Position numbers and translations under genes: made by a program
In this document: positions 19,811 through 27,869 of the stretch, piece by piece
How positions within the stretch are numbered: the first letter of the stretch is position 1
How the letters are laid out: each line of letters begins with the position of its first letter
Origin: CAVOAK01 sp963664465
Lineage (GTDB): Bacteria > Pseudomonadota > Alphaproteobacteria > UBA8366 > CAVOAK01
Length of the DNA: 64,000 nt
Assembly (NCBI GenBank): GCA_963664465.2
Contig: CAXXSU010000004.1
Location: forward strand, 462,361 to 526,360
Direction: 5' to 3'
Notes under the pieces: model-generated
Database searches by the model: none
The model's input: the letters and a program-made list of their open reading frames with translations, nothing else
What the model was told of the DNA's origin: nothing

Positions 19811-21349
19811 TCAGGCGGGTAGACTTGGAAGCAGGCCCGGCATGTAGGCGTGAAGTGCGCCCGAGTGGATGAACTCTTTGACGGCGGCGATGTCGGGCGC
19901 GAGAAAACGATCGCTCTCCCAATTGGCGGCGCGGGCGCGAATTTCCGTCATTACTTCGCAGAGCGGCGGCGAAGACTGAAGCGGCTTGTGAAAGTCGACT
20001 CCCTGCGCCGCCGCCAGCAGTTCGATTGCCGCAACGCCAGCCACGTTGTCGCCAATTTCCGAGACCCGGCGCGCGGCGAACGTTGCCATGCTGACATGGT
20101 CTTCCTGGTTTGCCGAGGTCGGAATGGAATCCACGCTCGCTGGATGGGCCAGCGTCTTGTTTTCCGACACTAGGGCCGCCGCGGTAACGTGAGCCAGCAT
20201 GAAGCCGGAGTTGACGCCGCCATCCTTCACCAGGAACGCCGGCAGCCCGCTCATGACCGGATCCACGAGAAGCGCGATGCGCCGCTCGGAAATGCTACCG
20301 ATCTCCGATACCGCAATTGCCAACAAGTCGGCCGCAATCGCCACCGGTTCGGCGTGGAAGTTTCCTCCCGAAAGCACGTCACCATCGTCAGGGAAGACCA
20401 GCGGATTATCGGAAACAGCGTTTGCTTCGCGCGCAATGACTTCCGCGACAAAACGCATATTGTCTAAGACCGCGCCCATCACTTGTGGCTGACAGCGCAG
20501 CGAATAGGGGTCCTGGACCTTCTCGCAGTCCCGATGCGATTCGCGAATCGGACTGCCCGCCAGCAAACGATAATAGACCTCCGCCACCGCTGTCTGTCCC
20601 GGTTGCCCGCGGACCGCTTGAATTCGGGGGTCGAACGGCGTGTCGGCTCCTTTGGCGGCGTCGACGGACAGTGCGCCTGCGACCACCGCGCCGGCATAAA
20701 CATCTTCCGCCATAAACAGGGCCATGAGCGCGAGCGCCGTCGATACCTGAGTGCCATTCAAGAGTGAAAGCCCTTCCTTGGGGCCGAGCACGACGGGCTC
20801 CAGCCCAGCAATACTAAGGCCCTCTACCGCTGGCATGATCTTGCCTTTGTGGCGGACGTCGCCGGCGCCGATCAGGGCTGCTGACATGTGGGCGAGCGGT
20901 GCGAGGTCGCCCGACGCGCCGACCGAGCCCTTTGCTGGAATGCAGGGATAGACAGCGTGGTCAAGCAGCGCGAGCAGCGCCTCCAGGACCAGCCAGCGCA
21001 CGCCAGAATAGCCGCGCGCCAGCGACGCAACCTTAAGCGCGATAATCAGCCGTACGGTGTCGTCATCGAGCAGCGGGCCAGTTCCGGCACTATGCGACAG
21101 CACGATGTTGCGCTGCAGATCCGCGAGTTCGGAGGGCGCGATTGATTTATTGGCCAGAAGGCCGAAGCCAGTGTTCACGCCATAGACCGTGCGGCCTTCG
21201 CTAACGATATCGGCGATTGTTTTCGAAGCAGCATCCACATCTCCGCGGCATCCGGGGTCGAGAGTGATCTTGACGTCGCTTCGCGCGATGCGTCTTAGGT
21301 CCGGTAGCACCAAGCTTCCGGGCTGAAGAACCACGGCATTATCGGCCAT
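19811..21349 (-). CDS. hutH: Histidine ammonia-lyase
   Basis: 512 residues, a normal length. It removes ammonia from L-histidine to give urocanate. The tripeptide A145-S146-G147, inside GSVGASGDLAPLAHM, cyclises to the MIO electrophile. The catalytic Tyr region VYGVNTGFG and the C-terminal TSANQEDHVSM are also present. It lies between the ABM protein (30-base gap) and hutG (17-base gap) on minus, in one probable transcript starting at hutU. Confidence 0.97.
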   Translation of the reverse strand: MADNAVVLQPGSLVLPDLRRIARSDVKITLDPGCRGDVDAASKTIADIVSEGRTVYGVNTGFGLLANKSIAPSELADLQRNIVLSHSAGTGPLLDDDTVRLIIALKVASLARGYSGVRWLVLEALLALLDHAVYPCIPAKGSVGASGDLAPLAHMSAALIGAGDVRHKGKIMPAVEGLSIAGLEPVVLGPKEGLSLLNGTQVSTALALMALFMAEDVYAGAVVAGALSVDAAKGADTPFDPRIQAVRGQPGQTAVAEVYYRLLAGSPIRESHRDCEKVQDPYSLRCQPQVMGAVLDNMRFVAEVIAREANAVSDNPLVFPDDGDVLSGGNFHAEPVAIAADLLAIAVSEIGSISERRIALLVDPVMSGLPAFLVKDGGVNSGFMLAHVTAAALVSENKTLAHPASVDSIPTSANQEDHVSMATFAARRVSEIGDNVAGVAAIELLAAAQGVDFHKPLQSSPPLCEVMTEIRARAANWESDRFLAPDIAAVKEFIHSGALHAYMPGLLPSLPA

Positions 21350-21379
21350 GACGAGTGATCTCCCTGTACTTGCTGTCTG

Positions 21380-21676
21380 TTAGAGGTCGTCGAGCGTGAA
21401 TTCGCTAATATTCCGCGATATCACCATATCCTCGACATCCTTTCGAAAGGCGAGAAAATGCGGCGTTAGCCGGTGTGTATCGAAGGCGGCTTCGGTTTCG
21501 TACACCTCGTACAGCATAACGCGGTTGTCCGCATCCTTTGGCAGCAGCACGTCAAACCGGAGACATCCCTCTTCGGTCTCAATGCAGCTTGCCGCGTGCC
21601 GCGCAAGACGTTGGAGAAACGCTCCCATTTGGTCTTGCTTGATCTCAAGCTCGGCTGTGATGGCGAATTTGATCAT
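21380..21676 (-). CDS. ABM-domain protein (putative quinol monooxygenase-like) in the hut operon
   Basis: 98 residues forming one antibiotic-biosynthesis-monooxygenase-type alpha/beta domain: an opening strand IKFAITAELEIK, a helix ending in CIETEEGCLRFDVLLP, a strand VMLYEVYETEAAFDTH, and the typical HLTPHF-like turn (RLTPHFLAF). Family members include YgiN-type quinol monooxygenases and many small proteins of unknown function. Its ATG overlaps the hutU stop codon by four bases and hutH follows 30 bases later, so it is translated as part of the histidine operon. This is not a standard Hut gene. Confidence 0.82.
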   Translation of the reverse strand: MIKFAITAELEIKQDQMGAFLQRLARHAASCIETEEGCLRFDVLLPKDADNRVMLYEVYETEAAFDTHRLTPHFLAFRKDVEDMVISRNISEFTLDDL

Positions 21677-23352
21677 TGCTGGCCGATCATCGGTAAATTG
21701 AGTTGCATTTCGCTCGCGCAGGCAATGGCGTCTTCATAGCCGGCATCGGCATGGCGCATTACGCCGGACGCCGGATCGTTCCAGAGAACCCGGCCGATGC
21801 GCTGCGCCGCAGCTTCGGTGCCGTCGCATATGACCACCATCCCGGCGTGTTGCGAATAGCCCATGCCCACGCCGCCGCCGTGATGGATCGAAACCCAAGT
21901 GGCGCCGCTTGCACAGTTGAGAAGAGCGTTCAGGAGCGGCCAGTCCGACACCGCATCCGAGCCGTCTCGCATGGCCTCGGTCTCGCGATTGGGACTGGCA
22001 ACCGAACCCGAATCAAGATGGTCGCGTCCAACGACAAGGGGAGCGGAGAGCTCGCCGCTTGCTACCATCTCGTTAAAGGCTAGGCCGATTTTGTCGCGCT
22101 GGCCGAGACCGATCCAGCAGATCCGCGAGGGCAAGCCCTGGAACTGGATACGCTGACGCGCCATGTCGAGCCAGTTGTGCAGGTGTGGATCGTCAGGAAT
22201 AAGTTCCTTCACCTTGGCGTCGGTCTTGTAGATATCTTCCGGATCTCCGGATAATGCGGCCCAACGGAACGGGCCCTTTCCGCGGCAGAACATGGGCCGT
22301 ACATAGGCCGGCACGAAGCCCGGAAAGTCAAAAGCATTGGTGACGCCCTCGTCTTTTGCGACTTGGCGAATATTGTTGCCATAATCGAAGACCGGGATGC
22401 CCATTTCGTGGAATTTCAACATCGCCCGGACGTGCTTGGCCATGGATTTCTTGGCTGCAGCCTCAACCGCCTTCGGATCGCTTGTCTGTTTGGATTCCCA
22501 CTCATCGAGCGTCCAGCCTTCAGGCAAATAGCCATGTATCGGATCATGCGCTGAGGTCTGGTCGGTAACGGCATCCGGCTTGATTCCGCGCTGCACCAAC
22601 TCGGGCAAGATATCGACGGCATTTCCATGCAAACCGACGGAGATTGGCTCGCGCTTCGCGCACGCCTCCTCCATCATCTTTAGCGCCTCGTCCAGATCGG
22701 CGGCCTGGCGGTCGAGATATCCCGTTTCCAGACGCCGCTGAATACGGCTTGGACGACATTCGATGGCGAGCAATGAGGCGCCTGACATCGTCGCTGCGAG
22801 CGGCTGCGCTCCGCCCATGCCGCCTAGCCCAGCCGTCAGAATCCATTTGCTGCCGCCATCGCCGCCAAAATGCTGCCTGACGCATTCAACGAAGGTTTCG
22901 TAAGTGCCCTGAACGATGCCCTGACTGCCGATGTAGATCCAGGAACCAGCGGTCATCTGGCCGTACATCATCAGACCCTTGGCATCCAGTTCGTTGAAGT
23001 GATCCCAATTCGCCCAATGCGGAACCAGGTTCGAATTTGCGATCAGAACCCGCGGCGCATCCTCGTGGGTGCGGAACACACCGACCGGCTTGCCCGATTG
23101 GACGAGCAAGGTCTCGTATTCTTCAAGCGATTTCAGTGAATCGACAATGCGGTCGAAACAGTCCCAGTTGCGCGCCGCTCGTCCGATGCCGCCGTACACG
23201 ACAAGTTCGTCGGGATTTTCGGCAACCTCGGGATCCAAGTTGTTCATCAGCATGCGCATTGGCGCCTCGGTCTGCCAACTCTTGGCGGTGATTTCGGGTC
23301 CTCGCGGTGCGCGTACGGCACGGGCGTTGGCGGCAAATCGCGAAGTGCTCAT
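21673..23352 (-). CDS. hutU: Urocanate hydratase
   Basis: 559 residues, the family's normal length. It hydrates urocanate to imidazolonepropionate using tightly bound NAD+. Conserved stretches include LLVQSGKPVGVFRTH, TAGLGGMGGAQPLAAT (dinucleotide-binding), TDQTSAHDPIHGYLP, and VSIHHGGGVGMGYSQHAG near the C-terminus. It is the first gene of the minus-strand hut cluster, with a 201-base divergent spacer to the cyclase gene where the promoter and any regulator site should lie. Confidence 0.97.
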   Translation of the reverse strand: MSTSRFAANARAVRAPRGPEITAKSWQTEAPMRMLMNNLDPEVAENPDELVVYGGIGRAARNWDCFDRIVDSLKSLEEYETLLVQSGKPVGVFRTHEDAPRVLIANSNLVPHWANWDHFNELDAKGLMMYGQMTAGSWIYIGSQGIVQGTYETFVECVRQHFGGDGGSKWILTAGLGGMGGAQPLAATMSGASLLAIECRPSRIQRRLETGYLDRQAADLDEALKMMEEACAKREPISVGLHGNAVDILPELVQRGIKPDAVTDQTSAHDPIHGYLPEGWTLDEWESKQTSDPKAVEAAAKKSMAKHVRAMLKFHEMGIPVFDYGNNIRQVAKDEGVTNAFDFPGFVPAYVRPMFCRGKGPFRWAALSGDPEDIYKTDAKVKELIPDDPHLHNWLDMARQRIQFQGLPSRICWIGLGQRDKIGLAFNEMVASGELSAPLVVGRDHLDSGSVASPNRETEAMRDGSDAVSDWPLLNALLNCASGATWVSIHHGGGVGMGYSQHAGMVVICDGTEAAAQRIGRVLWNDPASGVMRHADAGYEDAIACASEMQLNLPMIGQQ

Positions 23353-23457
23353 GAATGGAACTCCAAAAAATTTGGATCGGGGACCGGTGCGGGCGACAAA
23401 TTACGCGCCAGGTGTGACGGCTGCAAGACTCCGTCGGATGGTGGTACGAATCTCCGT

Positions 23458-23482
23458 TAGACCCTATATATGAAAATGTCTA
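23458..23482. promoter_or_regulatory. Candidate operator: interrupted palindrome upstream of hutU
   Basis: TAGAC and GTCTA form perfect 5-base arms separated by 15 bases rich in A/T (CCTATATATGAAAAT), about 106 bases upstream of the hutU start and 72 upstream of the divergent cyclase start. The position suits an operator for either gene. No hutC or other regulator gene lies in the window, and a 5-base arm can occur by chance. Confidence 0.2.
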
Positions 23483-23553
23483 CTGCCTGGATGCTCTGTT
23501 GAGCACGCAGACGAAGCGGTTGGGAGGGCGCTGCAAGCGCGACATCAGTAGCG

Positions 23554-24792
23554 ATGGCTGAATCCAAGATCGAGCGCAAGCTTGCCGCGATTCTTTTTGC
23601 CGATGTCGTTGGCTACACGCGCCACAGCAGGCGGGACGAAGAAGGTACACATCGCGCGCTAAGCGCCAGCCTCGACACACTTAGTGATGCCGTATCCAAT
23701 CATGGCGGACGCGTGGTCAATTTTGCCGGCGATGCGGTACTCGCTGACTTCTCCAGCGTTGTCGCTGCTCTTGCGTGTGCCGTCGAGTTCCAGCGCGGCC
23801 TCACCGATAGCAACGCAGACAAGCCCGACGATAATGCGCTCCGCTTTCGCGTCGGCATCAATCTTGGCGACGTAATCGTCGATCGTGAGAATATCTACGG
23901 CGACGGCGTCAACGTCGCGGCAAGGCTCCAGGAAATTGCCCAGGAGGGCGGTATCTGCATTTCCGGCGCCGCCTTCGACCAAGTTGGAAATAGGGCCGAT
24001 TACGGCTTCGAATATCTGGGTGGCCAGAAGGTCAAGAATATTGCTGAGCCGGTCCGCAGCTACCGGGTTCGTTTGGAGCCGGAACTCGCCGGTCGGGTTC
24101 TGGATGAAACTGTGTCTCGGCAGCGCCGGAAACTTGTGACGCCGGGACGGATTGCCGCTTCGATTTTGACCCTTATTCTAATCTGGGCCGTATGGAATCC
24201 GCAGATGCCCTCGTTCACGGACGCGACGGTAACTGTACCGACACTAGCCGTCATTCCATTCCGTACGATTGGCGGCGCGGAGGACCCGGAAGTCTTCAGC
24301 CAGGGATTGACGGAAGATCTGATAACAGCGCTGTCATCACGCCAGGCTCTGCGCGTGGTTGTCGTCAACCCCAGCACGCCGGACGCGCCGGTCGATCCGA
24401 AACTGGTCGGCCGCGAATACAATGCTCAATACCTACTCGAGGGCAGTGTTCGCGCCGCAGACGGGAAGGTGCGAATCACGGCTCAACTGGTCGACGTGAG
24501 TACGGGAATTCACCTGTGGGGCGCGAGATACGACCGCCCAGCTGGCGATGTTCTAGCGCAACAGTCGGAAGTGACATCAAGAATTGTCACAACACTTGGC
24601 TTCAAGCTCGCAGAGGCACAGAGCGGCGTTCGGACATCATCGGGGAGCGCAGGTCTGCTGTTTGGCTTGGGCATGGAGTACTTGGGGCGCATTGCCAAGC
24701 AGGCGATCTTCCTGCCCGTCGACCTTTACAACAAAGTTACCAACGGTGAGCCGGCGCAGTCGCTCATGCGATCGGACAACGAGACCACGTGA
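23554..24792 (+). CDS. Class III adenylate/guanylate cyclase with TolB-like C-terminal domain
   Basis: 412 residues. An N-terminal catalytic domain (about 8-175) holds the metal Asp residues D17 in LFADVVGY and D60 in FAGDAVLADF and the transition-state Asn/Arg in GDGVNVAARLQ, so it should make a cyclic nucleotide. One membrane helix follows (about 195-215), then a TolB/FlgO-like domain (TLAVIPFRTIGG to QLVDVSTGIHLWGARYDR) predicted outside the membrane. Related cyclases usually end in TPR repeats; these are absent here, and the tail is a short hydrophobic and polar stretch. The next gene starts 31 bases downstream on the same strand. Confidence 0.88.
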   Translation: MAESKIERKLAAILFADVVGYTRHSRRDEEGTHRALSASLDTLSDAVSNHGGRVVNFAGDAVLADFSSVVAALACAVEFQRGLTDSNADKPDDNALRFRVGINLGDVIVDRENIYGDGVNVAARLQEIAQEGGICISGAAFDQVGNRADYGFEYLGGQKVKNIAEPVRSYRVRLEPELAGRVLDETVSRQRRKLVTPGRIAASILTLILIWAVWNPQMPSFTDATVTVPTLAVIPFRTIGGAEDPEVFSQGLTEDLITALSSRQALRVVVVNPSTPDAPVDPKLVGREYNAQYLLEGSVRAADGKVRITAQLVDVSTGIHLWGARYDRPAGDVLAQQSEVTSRIVTTLGFKLAEAQSGVRTSSGSAGLLFGLGMEYLGRIAKQAIFLPVDLYNKVTNGEPAQSLMRSDNETT

Positions 24793-24823
24793 AACATTCA
24801 TTCGCAGCGAGGTGACCAGGAAA

Positions 24824-26158
24824 ATGAACGGGATACGGCAATCAGGGGTTGGATGCGCGCACAATGCGCCAGCGTCCCTACTTGCGACCGCGGCCGTTTT
24901 CACACTGTTGCTGGTCACCGCGGATCTGCAGGCACAAGACTTTCAACGCGAGGTGATCCGAACGGGCACGATTAACGAAGATTTGTTTGAAGGCGCGCGC
25001 AGGATTACGATCCGCGCCGCCGTAAACGGCGACATCATGGCGATGGGTGGAGAGGTAATCATTGATGCAACAGTCGACGGCGATGTCCTGGTGATGGGCG
25101 GCGACCTGCGGGTCGGTAATAACATCAAGGGCGACGTTTTGGCCGCCGGCGGACAGGTTCGCGCAGAAGGTGTCATCGATGGCGACGTGACGGTGTTGGG
25201 CGGCGATGTTGCGATCGATTACGATAGCGCGGGCGATGTTCTTGTCGTCGGCGCACAGGTTCGCACACGCGGCAAGATCGGCGGTAATCTGAAAATGTTG
25301 GGTGGCGAGTTGGTGACCCGGGCCAGTGTTGCCGGCAACCTGCAGGCGGGCGGCGGCAGCATCCTGCTGCGAAGCGGCGCGCTGGTCGACGGCAATGCGT
25401 CGCTCGGCGGCCATCATGTCACGGTCAACGGGCGCGTGGGCGGCGCTCTTAATGCTGTCGGGCGGCGCATCGCGATTTCCGGCCAGGTGGACGGCGACGT
25501 TGATCTTCAGGGCATGGAGATCAAAATTCTGCCGTTGGCGCGGATTAACGGCAACCTGACCTATCGCAGCCCCAAGCAGGCGGAAATATCCGAGAGTGCG
25601 CAGATTCTCGGTGACGTGACTTTCATTCAGTCGGAACGGCCGGAAAATATGATGGGTATGGCCTTCGCCGCTGCCGGCACGATCTGGCTATCCATCGTTG
25701 GCAGTTTGGTCCTTCTCGGCGTCGTCCTGCTGCTGATTTCGCCAAACCTGCCGTTCGAGGCGGCAAGCCAGATTCGCAAGAGACCATGGTTGTCGTTTGG
25801 CCTTGGCTTGGCGGTTCTGGTCGGCGGTCCGATTGTCATGGTGATCTTGGCCGCGACGGGTATCGGCGCGCCGTTGGCCGTAGTGCTGGCGGGTCTCTAC
25901 GTTGTCATCCTGGCTCTGGGATTTCTCGACTTCGCAATTCTTGTCGGTTGGTGGTGCGCGCGCCTGTTCCGCAGTGGAGAGCGGAGCACCAGACGCTGGC
26001 GTATCGCCGTGCTTGCGGCCGGTCTGATCGTCATGTCGGTCGTTGCGCTGATACCCGGATTGGGAGTGCTGACGCTGCTTGCCGCGTTCGTATTGGGAAC
26101 CGGTGCAGTGGTTGTTCAGGCAATGAGCATGCGCGACGCTTTCGGCTCTACGCCGTAG
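24824..26158 (+). CDS. Exported bactofilin-like beta-helix protein with C-terminal membrane domain
   Basis: 444 residues. A signal peptide (core ATAAVFTLLLVTADLQAQ) is followed by a long polymer-forming-type beta-helix (about 50-270) with repeated GDV, GGD and GGQV turns such as GDVLVMGGDLRVG and GDVTVLGGDV. The C-terminal ~165 residues contain about four hydrophobic helices. This resembles exported 'polymer-forming cytoskeletal protein' annotations, but the beta-helix would sit outside the cytoplasmic membrane, unlike true bactofilins. The ATG at 24824 is chosen because the signal peptide follows it and GAGGTGA lies just upstream. It probably forms an operon with the cyclase. Confidence 0.75.
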   Translation: MNGIRQSGVGCAHNAPASLLATAAVFTLLLVTADLQAQDFQREVIRTGTINEDLFEGARRITIRAAVNGDIMAMGGEVIIDATVDGDVLVMGGDLRVGNNIKGDVLAAGGQVRAEGVIDGDVTVLGGDVAIDYDSAGDVLVVGAQVRTRGKIGGNLKMLGGELVTRASVAGNLQAGGGSILLRSGALVDGNASLGGHHVTVNGRVGGALNAVGRRIAISGQVDGDVDLQGMEIKILPLARINGNLTYRSPKQAEISESAQILGDVTFIQSERPENMMGMAFAAAGTIWLSIVGSLVLLGVVLLLISPNLPFEAASQIRKRPWLSFGLGLAVLVGGPIVMVILAATGIGAPLAVVLAGLYVVILALGFLDFAILVGWWCARLFRSGERSTRRWRIAVLAAGLIVMSVVALIPGLGVLTLLAAFVLGTGAVVVQAMSMRDAFGSTP

Positions 26159-26249
26159 CCGAACGGTTCGCGCATGCCCCTAAGCAGTTTGACTTTTCTC
26201 CTACGTGAACTTTGTACGCTCTGTTGGACGGCGGAAATTCGGATGTGCC

Positions 26250-27104
26250 ATGGATGACTGGTGGGAGGAGTCGCTTCACGACGGTTTTCGCGTGGGCTTA
26301 CGGATTGACGAACTCCTGCACGAGACCAAGAGCGCGTTTCAGCACCTCAAACTGTTCGAGAACAAGGCTCTGGGTAGGGTGCTGACGCTTGACGGTATCG
26401 TTCAAACCACCGAGCGCGACGAGTTCATCTATCATGAAATGCTCTCGCATACGCCAATCTTGGCGCATGGCGATGTTCACCGCGTTTTGATCGTCGGCGG
26501 TGGCGACGGTGGAATGCTGCGGCGGGTACTCATGCATCCTGGTATCGAATCCGTGACCGTCGTGGAAATCGACGACAGCGTGATCGAATTGTCCAAACGG
26601 TATTTGCGGTCGATCTGTGGCGACGCGTTCGACGACCCCCGCGCGGAAGTAATTATTGGTGATGGCGCCGGTTATGTCGCAGATGGCAGAGGCCAGTTCG
26701 ACGTCATCATCGTCGATTCGCCAGACCCCGTCGGACCCGCCGGCGTGTTGTTCGAGCGTGGATTTTACAGCGACTGCAAATCTTGTTTGGCCGCTGGTGG
26801 AATTATCGTCACGCAAAACGGTGTGCCGTTTCTTCAGGGCGAGGTGCTGAGATCGACGGTACACCACTTGCGTTCACTCTTCGCGGACGCGACCTGCTAT
26901 TTGGCGCCGGTACCGCTCTACGTTGGCGGATTCATGGCGTTCGGCTGGGCCAGCGACGACCCAACGCTGCGGCAGGTGACTTTAAAGACGCTCTCAAAGC
27001 GCCTCGCCAAGGTAAATCTTACAGCGCGTTATTACACAGCAGAAATTCATATGTCGGCATTCGCCTTGCCCGGATATGTGGAGGCGCTTGTCGTTTCGGT
27101 GTAA
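26250..27104 (+). CDS. speE: Spermidine synthase (polyamine aminopropyltransferase)
   Basis: 284 residues. It transfers an aminopropyl group from decarboxylated S-adenosylmethionine to putrescine. Shown by the nucleotide-binding GGGDGGMLRRVL near residue 82, VVEIDDSVIELSK, GDGAGYV, and the catalytic Asp in VDSPDPVGPAGVLF. The N-terminal beta domain is present (RVLTLDGIVQTTERDEFIYHEM). The ATG at 26250 (MDDWWEESL) fits family starts better than an upstream in-frame GTG at 26205. speD lies downstream after 218 bases in which I see no gene. Confidence 0.95.
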   Translation: MDDWWEESLHDGFRVGLRIDELLHETKSAFQHLKLFENKALGRVLTLDGIVQTTERDEFIYHEMLSHTPILAHGDVHRVLIVGGGDGGMLRRVLMHPGIESVTVVEIDDSVIELSKRYLRSICGDAFDDPRAEVIIGDGAGYVADGRGQFDVIIVDSPDPVGPAGVLFERGFYSDCKSCLAAGGIIVTQNGVPFLQGEVLRSTVHHLRSLFADATCYLAPVPLYVGGFMAFGWASDDPTLRQVTLKTLSKRLAKVNLTARYYTAEIHMSAFALPGYVEALVVSV

Positions 27105-27322
27105 TCCGTCGAGACGGCGTTTGGACATCGTTGCACATCAGCGATCGCAACACGCTGCAAGCGGTTTGCGAATTTTCCATCTGCCAACGCATTTTGCCTT
27201 GCATTGGACTGGCCAATTCTCAATATGTGGGCCTTTCCCGGCCCCCGGCATGCCGCAGGCGCGCAGTAACCTGGGTTTGTTTGATATGGCGGGGGATTTT
27301 TCCGAACGGGGAGATGAAGATC

Positions 27323-27823
27323 ATGTCTAGTACAAACACCCTCATCCGATCGCGGGTCGAGGTGGCTCGTGAGGCTGCCGCTAACGGACCGGGAGATGCT
27401 GCGCCGCTTTGCCATATTCCAGTTGGAGACGGGAATGCCGAGGACGGGACGCATACCATTACCCGCGACGGCGTCCGCTACGCCGGAGCGCATCTTATCG
27501 TCGATATGTGGGGAGGCCAGCGGCTCGACGATCTCAAACATATCGAGGCGACCCTCAAGAAATGTGCGGACGCCTGCGGTGCTACACTGCTGCATGTTCA
27601 GCTGCACCATTTCAATGAGAACAACGGCGTGACCGGTGTGGCGGTGTTGGCAGAATCACATATTACATTGCACACTTGGCCGGAATTTGATTACGCGGCG
27701 TTCGACGTCTTCATGTGCGGGGCTTGCGAGCCGCGGAACGCCGTCGAAGTCTTGCGCGAGGCGCTAGCGCCGGCGCGAACGGAAGTTAGCGAGTATCTTC
27801 GCGGGCGGGTCGGCGCCGATTGA
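27323..27823 (+). CDS. speD: S-adenosylmethionine decarboxylase proenzyme
   Basis: 166 residues. It makes the aminopropyl donor used by SpeE. The proenzyme should cleave itself between E111 and S112 in LAESHITLHTWPE, turning S112 into the pyruvoyl cofactor; the acid/base cysteine lies in FMCGAC. The core beginning YAGAHLIVDMWGG is of normal SpeD length, but it is preceded by about 50 extra residues unlike most bacterial SpeD proteins. GGGGAG at 27308-27313 lies 9 bases before the ATG at 27323, which supports the long form. Confidence 0.94.
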   Translation: MSSTNTLIRSRVEVAREAAANGPGDAAPLCHIPVGDGNAEDGTHTITRDGVRYAGAHLIVDMWGGQRLDDLKHIEATLKKCADACGATLLHVQLHHFNENNGVTGVAVLAESHITLHTWPEFDYAAFDVFMCGACEPRNAVEVLREALAPARTEVSEYLRGRVGAD

Positions 27824-27869
27824 TCCTGAACCGCAAGGCGCCGCTTAGAAATCTTGTCCGGAGCGCGTG

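Noticed and set aside
27105..27322. Possible riboswitch or leader RNA between speE and speD
   Set aside because: A small GGGCC/GGCCC hairpin near 27230 is present, but I could not match a known polyamine or SAM riboswitch architecture.
26783..27823. 346-residue frame that would extend speD upstream into speE
   Set aside because: The upstream part is out of frame with speE and without similarity; a good ribosome-binding site sits just before 27323.
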